53,990 nucleotides of DNA from NCBI GenBank assembly GCA_031276865.1, contig JAISMF010000002.1, positions 1 through 53,990 of the forward strand, written 5' to 3'. The notes under the pieces were generated by a model. The model was not told the DNA's origin and made no database searches. It was given only the letters and a program-made list of their open reading frames with translations. The stretch is from Deltaproteobacteria bacterium (GTDB lineage: Bacteria; Desulfobacterota; Desulfarculia; Adiutricales; Adiutricaceae). Positions 17,674-26,244 of this stretch are shown here, piece by piece (the first letter of the stretch is position 1; each line of letters starts with the position of its first letter). Position numbers and translations under genes: made by a program.

Positions 17674-18726
17674 ATGGAATGGTTAGGAATAGTATGGTTT
17701 ATTCTGTGGGGAGTGCTCTGGGGCGTCTATTTCATGCTGGACGGCTATGATTTCGGCGTCTCCATGTGGCTTCCGGTCCTGGGCGCCTCCAGCGAGAAGG
17801 AAAGGACGGCCATGTACCAGGCCACCGGCCCCTTCTGGGACGGTAACGAGGTCTGGCTGATAACCGCCGGCGGAGTCACCTTCGCGGCCTTCCCCCTGGC
17901 CTACGCGGTGCTCTTCTCCAGTTTGTACACGCCTCTTTTAATCCTTCTCTTCTGCCTCATCATCAGGGGCGTCGTCTTCGAGCTGCGTTTCCAGGTGCAG
18001 CACCGCTACTACCGCCTCGCCTGCGACGGCCTGGGAAGCCTCACCAGCCTTCTCTCGGCCGTACTCCTGGGCTGCGCCTTCTCCAACCTCTTCAGGGGCC
18101 TTCCTTTGATCTTCGACGAGTCCAAGAATTTCTCCATGATCCAGGGAAACATCTTAAACCTGCTCCACCCCTACTGCCTCCTGGGCGGGGTGCTGTTCGT
18201 TTTGCTCTTCCTGGTGCACGGGGCCCTCTACCTCACCTACCGGGTCGAGGGGGATCTGAAGACCAAGGCCTTCTACATGGCCAAGCTCACCTGGCCCGTC
18301 TTCCTCATCGTCTTTTTGGTCTACGTGGCCTTCACCTTCTTCTGGGCCTTCTGGCCCCGCATCGGGGACAACTTCTTGAAGTCGCCCTTCCTCTTCGCCC
18401 TGCCCGCCCTCTGCGCGGTGCTCTTCATCCTCTCGGGCTACTACATCTACTTCAAGGGCAGCCCCGGAAGGGCCTTCCTAGCCTCCTGCGGGGGCATCCT
18501 CACCCTCACGCTCACGGGCGTCATGGGCATGTTCCCGAACCTCATCCCCTCCAGGCTGGACATGGATCCCACCGGAGCCGCCGCCATCACCATCGCGAAC
18601 GGATCATCATCCAACCCGACTTTAACCATCATGCTCATCGTGGCGGTGATCATGGTGCCCACGGTTATCGCCTACCAGATCTGGGCCCACAAGAAACTGG
18701 CCTGGCCCATCAAGGCGGATTACTAA
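17674..18726 (+). CDS. cydB: Cytochrome bd ubiquinol oxidase subunit II
   Basis: CydB is the second membrane subunit of cytochrome bd, here 350 residues with about eight helices. Its N-terminal part carries the family signature WGVYFMLDGYDFGVSM and, further on, GPFWDGNEVWLITAGG. The Asp and Glu in these segments belong to the proton route of the oxidase. GGGAGG lies before the ATG. A strong terminator follows about 120 bp after the stop. No cydX-like small ORF is obvious in the gap, although one could be missed. Confidence 0.96.
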   Translation: MEWLGIVWFILWGVLWGVYFMLDGYDFGVSMWLPVLGASSEKERTAMYQATGPFWDGNEVWLITAGGVTFAAFPLAYAVLFSSLYTPLLILLFCLIIRGVVFELRFQVQHRYYRLACDGLGSLTSLLSAVLLGCAFSNLFRGLPLIFDESKNFSMIQGNILNLLHPYCLLGGVLFVLLFLVHGALYLTYRVEGDLKTKAFYMAKLTWPVFLIVFLVYVAFTFFWAFWPRIGDNFLKSPFLFALPALCAVLFILSGYYIYFKGSPGRAFLASCGGILTLTLTGVMGMFPNLIPSRLDMDPTGAAAITIANGSSSNPTLTIMLIVAVIMVPTVIAYQIWAHKKLAWPIKADY

Positions 18727-18846
18727 GGCGAACGGGAAAAGGGACGAAGGACTCGCTTTAAGCCGTTTCGGGAAGGAATCGAAGCTTAGAGTTCAGGGGA
18801 CCCGTTCGCGGAAATTTCCCGTCATTTATTATTCAAGCTGAACGCG

Positions 18847-18885
18847 GCGGGGCGGGCTCCAACGAGCCCGCCCCGCTTTTTTTTT
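18847..18885 (+). terminator. Rho-independent terminator of cydAB
   Basis: A 13 bp perfect stem (GCGGGGCGGGCTC and its complement) with loop CAAC is followed directly by nine T residues. Confidence 0.92.
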
Positions 18886-19479
18886 GGCGGAGTCGGCCTC
18901 GATACCCGCCCTCCCCCGTGATCTCAAAGAAAATTTCACGCTATATACGGGTGTTACTTTTTTAAATTTATTTTATATAAAGCATGGTGTTTAAGGTTCC
19001 GGTGGAAGCTCCCCTAAGGGCGCTAATTCACCCGGGGTACGGCGGATCGCCCTCCTAAGTCGGCCGGTGTTTGGGATCCCAAAGAGGACTCTTCTATAAT
19101 ATAGTTGTTTGATGCAACTAAATTCATAATCTAGATAATTTTAAAACTAATTTATATTTAATTTACTTTAATTATAGACAACACGACAAACTCTAAGCTT
19201 TTTCAACATAATAGGCCGCGCCGACTTATTCTAAGGCGGTTTTCAAACGACCACCTCCCCCCCCAAACGCAATAATTTTCCAAAGCGCTGAAAAAAATAT
19301 GAAAACCAGTATTTGACGCCTTTGAAAAACCCGTTCGGTATTTGGATTTATAAAATAATATGCTTCATGATTTCTATGCTATATATATTCATCTCATATG
19401 TCGTATGACGCCGCTAAACCATTTTCACTACCTGAAGTTTTGCGGTCGCATCAGCATGTAACATTTAGGAAAAACGTAT
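18886..19479. other. Gene-free stretch entering an AT-rich island
   Basis: The composition changes from GC-rich to AT-rich at about 19090. Just before the change is a perfect 14 bp palindrome TTTGGGATCCCAAA (19070-19083). I see no gene. The AT-rich DNA continues to about 20550 and encloses a broken methyltransferase, which suggests acquired DNA. Confidence 0.5.
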
Positions 19480-20200
19480 ATGAAAAAATTTTCATTAACA
19501 AGAAAACCGTTATTTAGCGATGCGCAAATTATCGATAGTGAAATAATCAACCATAATGACACGACATCTACATTTGTAGATAACATGAAACTCCCTATAC
19601 ACCGATGGTTTAGATATTCAGCGGGTTTTTCCGCTAATCCGGTTGAAAAATAATTAGCGATAAATTACTCGGCGAAACCATACCTAATTAAACGCGAAAA
19701 AGACTTTGTTATATTGGATCCCTTTGTCGGATCTGGCACTACCGTATTGGCGGCTGAACAAGCAGGCGTTAAAGGAATAGGATTTGAATATCACCCGTTT
19801 GTCGTAAGGATAGCTTCAATAAAAATATTATGGGATACTGATTTGATTCAATTTACAAATTTCGCATTTAATATTTTAGAAGAAGCGAAAAAATTATCAA
19901 AACCTTTAGACGAATATCCTGAGTTAGTCAACAGATGTTATGATGAAAATAATTTAAAGGCGAAAATTTGGGTGAATTTAAGAAAAACCGCGTAAAGAAA
20001 ACTCGGATGTTTGTTTTGTCATAGGCGACTCCGCTCCATACGGAGTATATGTGCCAGTTTATGAATGGATAGGGAAATTAGCGATTTCAGCCGGATTCGC
20101 TTCATATGAATTTATCAAAACAAGGGATAGAAATATTAAATGGAAAAATAGAAAACATAAAATTCCTCTCAAAGAAGGCCAACTGTGGATAAAAGGATAG
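19480..20200 (+). pseudogene. Broken site-specific DNA methyltransferase
   Basis: An ATG at 19480, eight bases after AGGA, opens a frame containing LPIHRWFRYSAGFS, typical of the start of one group of DNA methyltransferases. An in-frame TAA interrupts it after 57 codons. The same frame resumes with the S-adenosylmethionine-binding segment LDPFVGSGTTVLAAEQ and GFEYHPFV, then stops at 19995. In another frame, VIGDSAPYGVYVP and KTRDRNIKWKNRKHK (20018-20200) match the C-terminal end of the same family. The middle is missing, so the gene has a nonsense codon plus an internal deletion or frameshift. The AT-rich composition differs from neighbouring genes, consistent with transfer. It may be what is left of a restriction-modification or phage-defence locus. 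Confidence 0.82.
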
Positions 20201-20346
20201 GCGAATATTTTAGCGATTTCCCTCCCCTGGTCGTTTTGGACGAATTATTGGCCATCAATTTGAAGACTCCGTTTTTCGATGTGTTATCATCTCGCGCGAT
20301 TTCATATAATTTTTTTCCCGAACAATGGGGGCGCCTCATTTTATGA
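20185..20346 (+). pseudogene. Short ORF overlapping the methyltransferase end, possible partner-gene remnant
   Basis: A GTG at 20185 opens a 53-codon frame starting VDKRIGEYFSDFPPLV that overlaps the last 16 bp of the methyltransferase remnant. The overlap and the non-random look of the peptide suggest the N-terminal end of a neighbouring gene, perhaps a restriction enzyme, cut off at 20346. I do not recognise the family. Confidence 0.35.
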
Positions 20347-20720
20347 CCTCGCGCTGAATGTGTGATGAATCATGAAAGTATATGACTTATAAAATATAAT
20401 ATTTATAAACTTCAATCTATAATGTATTAATAGATAATTAATAATAATACTTTTTAATTTTTTTATTATAAAAATTTTGATCATGCAAATTTATTATTTT
20501 CTTCATATTTATTTAAAAAAAAATATAATATAAGATGACCGGTTGCGACACCCCAAAAAAAGGCGGCGTCTTTCCCCAAAAAAAGAGCGGCGCCCGTCTC
20601 GCCAGCCGCGGCTGAATTTCCGGAGCGTCAACCAGGGATGGCGGAAGCAAAAAATCCCCGTTTCTTGCTACTTTCTCTAAAAAGCACTAAACTGGACATT
20701 CAGAGCAGCCGAAGCCAGCC
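20347..20720. other. AT-rich stretch ending at the pfk leader
   Basis: No gene is visible. Up to about 20535 the DNA is extremely AT-rich. It then switches to GC-rich sequence with two copies of CCCCAAAAAAAG followed by CGGCG (20553-20595). This switch probably marks the right edge of the acquired island. Confidence 0.5.
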
Positions 20721-20739
20721 CCGGAAAGCTTTTTTCCGG
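20721..20739 (+). promoter_or_regulatory. Leader hairpin before the phosphofructokinase gene
   Basis: CCGGAAA and TTTCCGG form a 7 bp stem. The sequence is nearly identical to that before nuoJ (6152-6171). It lies 28 bp upstream of the pfk start. Confidence 0.4.
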
Positions 20740-20766
20740 AAGCCGTCAGCGGCGGGAGGTCTTTAG

Positions 20767-22134
20767 ATGACTAAGCAGAGCGCCCAGGCCCCGGAAACGA
20801 ACCTCTTTTCCATCGAATCTCTTGGTCCGGCCAAGATAGACAGCCCCCTTCTGGCGCGGCCCCAGGGGCGGAGCGACGCGGCCGAGGAGATCGCCTGGGA
20901 GGCCTTCACCGATGAGGGCCAGCGCATCTTAATGGACGCCACCACGGCCTCCATCACCAAAATGTCCGAGGACAAACAGATCCCCGACAGCTTCGAGCCC
21001 GCCGGCGCCAGGCGCAAGATCTACTTCGACCCCTCCAAAGTCAGGGCCGGCATACTCACCGCCGGAGGCCTCTGTCCGGGCCTAAACGACGTCATCCGCT
21101 CCCTGGTCATGACCCTGCACTACCGCTACCGGGTTCACACCATCCTAGGGATCAAGTACGGCTACCAGGGGCTCGTCCCCTCCTTCGGGCACAGCCTCCT
21201 GCAGCTCACCCCCGGGACGGTGGCCGAGATCCACCAGTTCGGGGGAACGGTGCTGGGCTCCTCCAGGGGGAACCAATCCATCGAGGAGCTGGTGGACTCC
21301 ATGGAGCGGTTGAACATGAACATCCTCTTCTGCATAGGCGGGGACGGCACCCTCAAGGGGGCCCACCTCCTGGTGGAGGAGATAAAAAAGAGGGGACTCA
21401 AGATCTCCATAATAGGCATCCCCAAGACCATAGACAACGACATTAGCCTGGTGTCACGCTCCTTCGGGTTCGAGACGGCCGTGGCCATAGCCACGGACGT
21501 CATCCGCAGCGCCCACACCGAGGCCCTGGGCGCCCCCTGGGGCGTGGGCCTGGTCAAACTCATGGGCCGCGACTCGGGCTTCATCGCGGCCACCGCCGCC
21601 CTGGCCCGGGGGGACGCCAATTTCGTTTTGATTCCGGAAATCGACTTCGACGTGGAGGGCCAGGGAGCCCTCTTGGAGCGCCTCTACGACCGTTTGCGCA
21701 CCCGGGGCCACGCCGTCATCGTGGTGGCCGAGGGCGCGGGGCAGAAGTTCTTCTCCACCCAAGAGGAGATCAAGGACGCCTCGGGAAACGTGCTGCACAA
21801 GGACATCGGCCAATTCCTGGCCGACCGCGTGAAGAGCTACTTCAAGGCTAAAAACCAGGAGCTGAACCTCAAGTACATCGACCCGAGCTACATCATCCGC
21901 AGCGCCCCGGCCAACTCCACCGATCAGGTCTTCTGCAGCTTCCTAGGGCAAAAGGCCGCCCACGCCGCCATGGCCGGAAAGACCGACTGCCTGATCGGGC
22001 AGTGGAACGACCACTTCGTGCACATACCCATCCCCCTGGCCATAGCCAGGCGCAAAAAGGTGGATCCCATGGGGGAACTCTGGAACAGCGTCCTCGAGCG
22101 CACGGGGCAGCCCACCTTGACGAAACAGGCTTAA
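20767..22134 (+). CDS. 6-phosphofructokinase (mixed ATP/PPi-type signature)
   Basis: This is a 455-residue phosphofructokinase with an N-terminal extension of about 90 residues before the catalytic core, as in the long group that includes trypanosomal and some PPi-dependent enzymes. The donor-specificity signatures are mixed. GGDGT (191-195) has Gly at the position that is Asp in PPi-dependent enzymes. PKTIDND (219-225) has Lys where classical ATP enzymes have Gly. In the trypanosome-type group this Gly/Lys pair goes with ATP use, so I lean to an ATP-dependent enzyme. Asp223 is the expected catalytic base, and MGRDSGF is present. GGGAGG precedes the ATG. It is followed by a strong terminator. 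Confidence 0.92.
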   Translation: MTKQSAQAPETNLFSIESLGPAKIDSPLLARPQGRSDAAEEIAWEAFTDEGQRILMDATTASITKMSEDKQIPDSFEPAGARRKIYFDPSKVRAGILTAGGLCPGLNDVIRSLVMTLHYRYRVHTILGIKYGYQGLVPSFGHSLLQLTPGTVAEIHQFGGTVLGSSRGNQSIEELVDSMERLNMNILFCIGGDGTLKGAHLLVEEIKKRGLKISIIGIPKTIDNDISLVSRSFGFETAVAIATDVIRSAHTEALGAPWGVGLVKLMGRDSGFIAATAALARGDANFVLIPEIDFDVEGQGALLERLYDRLRTRGHAVIVVAEGAGQKFFSTQEEIKDASGNVLHKDIGQFLADRVKSYFKAKNQELNLKYIDPSYIIRSAPANSTDQVFCSFLGQKAAHAAMAGKTDCLIGQWNDHFVHIPIPLAIARRKKVDPMGELWNSVLERTGQPTLTKQA

Positions 22135-22150
22135 GTCGTTCGCCCTTTCA

Positions 22151-22189
22151 AAGCGAAGGCCCGGGCTTTCGGCCCGGGCCTTCGCTTTT
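22151..22189. terminator. Terminator after the phosphofructokinase gene, probably bidirectional
   Basis: A 16 bp perfect stem (AAGCGAAGGCCCGGGC and its complement) with loop TTTCG is followed by TTTT. It sits between two convergent genes and may serve both. Confidence 0.85.
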
Positions 22190-22287
22190 CCCCTCTCATC
22201 CAACCCTTTTCACTCCCCTCCCCTTTTTTCCCGCTGGGAGAGCGCGAGTCAAAGAAGGGTTTCTTCAAACCGGAACGGATCCCGTCT

Positions 22288-23427
22288 TCAGTAGTACCTG
22301 GCTATGACCAGCTTCCCCATGGCCCTCAATTTGTCCGCGATGAGCCTGATGGCGGTCATGCGGATGCGCACCCCCACCTGCTTGAAGATCAGATCCGTGT
22401 GCGCCAGGTTGTTGGCCTTCCCGATCATGAGGTGGATCACGTCCGCCTCGTGGAGGAGCAGGCAGAATCTCTCCACCATGGACTGCTTGGAGAGGTTCTC
22501 CACGGGCTCGTCTAGGATGTTGTAGGCCTGGTTGAGGGTGACGGCGCCCTCGGTCGCCAAATCCACGTCGTCCACCAGGTACTCGGGGGGTTCGCCCATG
22601 CTGTTTCCGATGAGGGACTCCACCTCCTTGTGGAGCTCCCGGGCCACGATCTCGATGGTGGTGGATCCGCAGAGGATCTTTTTTCCCGGCATCTCCATGA
22701 ACTCCTCGGCGTAGGCCTTGTCCAAGGCCCTCCTAGACGGTGGTCCGGTTAAAAGGGTGAGCTCCCTGGCCCGCCTGGAGCTTAAGGAGACCAGGGAGGT
22801 GTCGTCCCGGAAGGCGCCGCCGGAGACGCTTTCGCACATTTCGAGGATCCTTTCCGGGACGTCCCTCGCCAAAACCCCTTTGGAAAGTTCGGCGGTGATG
22901 AAATCCGCCACGAACGCGGTTCCCACGCCCATGTCGTAGCCGTAGCCCAGACCCGCCTGGCTCACCCCGTCGGAGAAGAGCAAAAGAACGTCCCCCTCCT
23001 CCAAAGAGCCGCTCATCTCGCCTATGAGCTCCAAGCCGGCCCCGTAGACCATGGGCTCCAGAGCGGCGGCCCGGCCCGCGCGGATTAAAATGGGGGCGGG
23101 GTTCTCGTAGTTGTAGGCCAGAAAGCGCCCGTCCGGAAAGACGATGGCCGCGACGAAGGCCGAAAAGGGGATGTCCTCCGTTCTGGCCCGGTGCATGGAG
23201 GCGGCCACGGTCTCGCTAATATCCCTCACCGACATCCCCAGGCGGAATAGCTCCATTATCCTCTCCGCGCAGGTGATGGCCGCGATGTTCGCGTAGACGC
23301 CCGATCCTATGCCGTCGCAGACCACGAAGATGGAACCCCGGGAGTGCCTCTCGGCCACGTAGAAGTCGCCGCAGACGGTGTTTCCCTCCTTGTACTTCTG
23401 GACGAAGGCGTCCTCTAAAAAATTCAA
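22288..23427 (-). CDS. PP2C/SpoIIE-family serine phosphatase, partner of the hydrogenase-like sensor
   Basis: This is a 379-residue protein with an N-terminal SpoIIE-type PP2C phosphatase domain (about residues 5-220). Metal-binding motifs are present: GNTVCGDFY, VVCDGIGSG, LLLFSDGVSQ and DDTSLVSL. The C-terminal 150 residues, starting near GKKILCGSTTIEIVARELHK, form a second domain that I do not recognise. The best start is a TTG at 23427. It overlaps the stop of the upstream gene (TTGA) and is preceded by GGAGGAGAAGG; no better start is available. The tight overlap with the [FeFe]-hydrogenase-like gene implies joint translation and a shared role, probably dephosphorylating a target in response to the redox sensor. 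Confidence 0.88.
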   Translation of the reverse strand: MNFLEDAFVQKYKEGNTVCGDFYVAERHSRGSIFVVCDGIGSGVYANIAAITCAERIMELFRLGMSVRDISETVAASMHRARTEDIPFSAFVAAIVFPDGRFLAYNYENPAPILIRAGRAAALEPMVYGAGLELIGEMSGSLEEGDVLLLFSDGVSQAGLGYGYDMGVGTAFVADFITAELSKGVLARDVPERILEMCESVSGGAFRDDTSLVSLSSRRARELTLLTGPPSRRALDKAYAEEFMEMPGKKILCGSTTIEIVARELHKEVESLIGNSMGEPPEYLVDDVDLATEGAVTLNQAYNILDEPVENLSKQSMVERFCLLLHEADVIHLMIGKANNLAHTDLIFKQVGVRIRMTAIRLIADKLRAMGKLVIARYY

Positions 23428-25118
23428 GCCTTCTCCTCCTCCTCGACGGAATAAAGCGAGATGATGCGCTTCGCGATCTCCTCCGATTTGGCGGTGCTTT
23501 TGCCTAGGAAATGGGCCATCTCCTGGGCGAAGGTCACCTGGTGCTCCAGAAACTCCCTCGCGTGCTGCAGGGTCTGCGTCTGTATGACGTCCAGCTGGTT
23601 GGTGTCGTACTTCAGTTTGGAGATGTCGGAATAGATGCCCACGTACTGGCCCTCGTCCCGGAGCGCGTAGAGGATCTCGTGGTAGCGGATGCCGTATTTG
23701 GATTTGATCGACTCGTATTGCTCCTCGTCTCCCGTCTGGAGCCTTTCGAAGCCCTCGGCGTTTAACAGGTACGACACCCGGCGGCCCAGAAGGCCGTTGT
23801 TGCACATGAACATCTTCATAAAAGCGGGGTTCATCTTGACCATGTTCAAGTCGGAGTCCACCACCACTATTCCGTTGGGGATGGTCTCCATGATCCTGTC
23901 GGTGCGCTGCTGGGCCAGCCTCCTCATGTAGGGGATGCACATCTCGGGCTCGGCCATGCCCCGTAAAACGGCCAGGGCGTTTTCCCGGCAGCTGTCGTAG
24001 CCGCAGGCGCCGCAGTTCAGCTGGTAAACCGGATCCGTTTTCCCCGTCCGCTCGAAAACCCTCGTTATCTGCTCCTCGGTGTAGAGCTGCGCCTCCTGCT
24101 TCTCGTTTAGAAAATCATGCTCCACGTCCACCGCTTCCCTGTTCCTAAGCTCCTCCGGCTCATGGGAGAGGCGCGCGTAGTTTATCAGGTTCGCCCGGCG
24201 CTCGAAGATGGTGGATCCGGACTCGAAGCTGGGTCCGGCGATGCAGCCGTCCCGGCAGAAAAGCGGCTCTATCCTTTTGCCCATGAAGTTAGACGAGCCG
24301 GAAAAGAGCTCCATGACCTCCGAGGCGCCGCTTAAGTGGAAGACCTCGGGCTCGAGTCCGTCGTTTAAGATGCCGGCCGTCTTCAGCATGCCGCCCTGGA
24401 TGGGGAAAAGCCTGGCCTCCCCCACTTCGAAGAAGCTGTCGAAGGAGCCCTCCTCGCATTCGTCCAAGTCCACCCTTTGGGAGCGCAGCCACTCGGAAAG
24501 CTCCCCGAAGGTGAGGGCGGCGTCCACCGCCCCCCGGTTTTCCGGCCGCTCGATCTCGTCCTTTTTGGCGGCGCAGGGGCCGATGAAAATCACCTTGGCC
24601 TCCGGAAAAAGGCTTTTTAAGAGCCTTCCGTGGGCTATGATGGGTCCGGCCACGGGTATCAAGGTGTGGATGAACTCCGGGCGGTACTTCTCCACGTAGT
24701 TCACAACCACGGGGCAGGCCGTGCAGACCGCCCCGTTGTAGTCCTCGCCTAGGGACTTCTCGGTCACGTACTTGGCCCCCTCGGCGGTCTCGGTCACGTG
24801 GCTGAAGCCCAGGATCCTCAAGGCCGTGGGGAGTTTCAAGGCGAGAGGCCCCGGATACATGGCGGGAAAGGAGGGGGCGACCGAGGCGACGACCTTGGCC
24901 CCGCCGTTGAAAAGGGCCTTGGCCTTGTCCAGATCCGAGCGGATGGTTTTAGCCCTCTGGGGGCACTCCCTCACGCAGTTTCCGCACTTGACGCAGAGCT
25001 CCTGGACGATTATGGCCTGGCCGCCGGTGATGCGGATGGCGGCCACCGGACAGTTGCGGATGCAGCGGTAGCAGTCCTGGCAGTTGGCGGTTATGGTGTA
25101 GATTACGTTGCCCTGCAT
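23424..25118 (-). CDS. [FeFe]-hydrogenase-like sensor protein with PAS domain (HfsB/HydS type)
   Basis: This 564-residue multi-domain protein starts with two [4Fe-4S] motifs (C13, C16, C19, C23 and C42, C45, C48, C52). Next is an iron-only hydrogenase large-subunit domain (about 75-310), then a CxxCx4C cluster domain (C369, C372, C377, C394), a PAS domain (about 405-500) and a helical end. The H-cluster cysteines are kept: C135 (CTACP), C182 (PCAAKKDE), C288 and C292 (FCRDGC). The neighbouring proton-transfer cysteine of catalytic enzymes is replaced by Ala134, a change known in sensory-type hydrogenases. No Shine-Dalgarno sequence is clear before the ATG. The downstream gene is an overlapping PP2C phosphatase, the association seen in hfs-type loci. 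I infer H2 or redox sensing, not bulk catalysis. Confidence 0.9.
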   Translation of the reverse strand: MQGNVIYTITANCQDCYRCIRNCPVAAIRITGGQAIIVQELCVKCGNCVRECPQRAKTIRSDLDKAKALFNGGAKVVASVAPSFPAMYPGPLALKLPTALRILGFSHVTETAEGAKYVTEKSLGEDYNGAVCTACPVVVNYVEKYRPEFIHTLIPVAGPIIAHGRLLKSLFPEAKVIFIGPCAAKKDEIERPENRGAVDAALTFGELSEWLRSQRVDLDECEEGSFDSFFEVGEARLFPIQGGMLKTAGILNDGLEPEVFHLSGASEVMELFSGSSNFMGKRIEPLFCRDGCIAGPSFESGSTIFERRANLINYARLSHEPEELRNREAVDVEHDFLNEKQEAQLYTEEQITRVFERTGKTDPVYQLNCGACGYDSCRENALAVLRGMAEPEMCIPYMRRLAQQRTDRIMETIPNGIVVVDSDLNMVKMNPAFMKMFMCNNGLLGRRVSYLLNAEGFERLQTGDEEQYESIKSKYGIRYHEILYALRDEGQYVGIYSDISKLKYDTNQLDVIQTQTLQHAREFLEHQVTFAQEMAHFLGKSTAKSEEIAKRIISLYSVEEEEKA

Positions 25119-25274
25119 AAGTTTGGTCGGAAAAGAGCGGCGGGGAGGCGGGGAAATTAGAAACGAGGAGGGGGCCCAAGAGGGGATCGCCTCCGTAAAT
25201 CAAGACTCCGGCGGGAACCTCCCCGGTAAAAAAAGCCGCCCCGCCTGAAAGTCGCCGCCTAAGTTCGACGCGCG

Positions 25275-25342
25275 CGCGAAAAGTCTTCGTTGTTTTAAGA
25301 CAATGTTATCTCTTATCAATTTACAAAGCCATACTTTTCGCG
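25275..25342. promoter_or_regulatory. Inverted repeat CGCGAAAAGT ... ACTTTTCGCG upstream of the hydrogenase-like operon
   Basis: Two perfect 10 bp arms are separated by 48 bp of AT-rich DNA and lie about 160-225 bp before the hydrogenase-like gene. The same pair of arms, 22 bp apart, occurs upstream of the histidine kinase (28809-28850). This may be a shared operator. Confidence 0.4.
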
Positions 25343-25791
25343 GCCCTATCGAGATAATGTAAAAAAAAAATCAAGCGGAGCGCGAAAAACGGGGCTTCCC
25401 CTTCAACGTCGAATTCTAACCGCTCGCTTGAGCCGTGTCAATAAATTTAAGATCCGATACCTTTTGGCTTAAGGCCGTTTCGGGTGGAAGGCCCCGAACG
25501 TCCGGCGAACCCGGACTCCGGCGTGAAAAAGCGCGGGCCCGGGGGCTTGAGGGCCGGGCCCCGGGGGGGCCCGCGAAGGTCTTCCCGAGGGTTTCCCCCG
25601 ACCCTCGCCCCGGCGTGGCTGAGGGCTTCGGCTGCGAATGTTTCGTCCGTTTTCCGGATCTTTTCCGGATAAGGCCCGAAGAGCCCCGTTTTCCCGGCGC
25701 TTTCCCGTTGATCCCTGGTTCTTTAGGCCTTTTCGGGATTTTTCGAAGAGGCGGACCGAAAAAGCCGAGGATAAAACAGCCGAGGATAAAA

Positions 25792-25828
25792 AAAAGATCC
25801 CGCCGCTGTTTTTCGCGGGGGATCTTTT
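25792..25828. terminator. Possible bidirectional terminator
   Basis: AAAAGATCC pairs with GGATCTTTT across a GC-rich loop region, with an A run on the left and a T run on the right. This gives a terminator shape in both directions. It lies about 420 bp beyond the histidine kinase stop. Confidence 0.5.
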
Positions 25829-26244
25829 AAAAGGCCTCTTTAGGGCTCTCCGGCGTTTTCTTCCGGAACGGTTTTTTATAAAATCAAGCGGGCGTTGAAA
25901 CTGAGACGGGGAGGCTCCTTCGCTCTCCTAAAAATTTTCGCCCCGCGCCCTGGAAGAACTCCGTAAGCGGGATCGAAACCTCCGCCCGCCGCGGCCGTCA
26001 TCGTCGACGTCGGACGCTCGCGGGGGAGGGCCGTATTCCAGGGCCTCTTGGAGGCGGAGGCGTCCAGACGGGGGGAGGTCGGCGTCCTGAGAGGCCCCGA
26101 GGCGGCCCAGGGTCTCACGGAGGCGATCCGTCTTCCCTCCCAAGCGTCCCGCTCCCCAAGACGCGTCCTCGCCCTCCAACGGGGAGGCGCGCCCCGCGGG
26201 GAAGGCCGCCGGGAAAAAGCGCCCCCCCCCTTCCGCCTACGCGC

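Larger units (their letters stand above)
25119..26244. other. 1.1 kb gene-free stretch between the hydrogenase operon and the kinase
   Basis: I see no convincing gene. Open frames here are Arg/Pro-rich, lack ribosome-binding sites and look like by-products of GC-rich DNA. The stretch holds the inverted repeat at 25275-25342 and a terminator-like hairpin at 25792-25828. Confidence 0.55.

Noticed and set aside
25435..26118. Several overlapping frames in the gap downstream of the kinase
   Set aside because: Frames exist on both strands, all Arg/Pro/Ser-rich, with no start signals; typical of GC-rich non-coding DNA.
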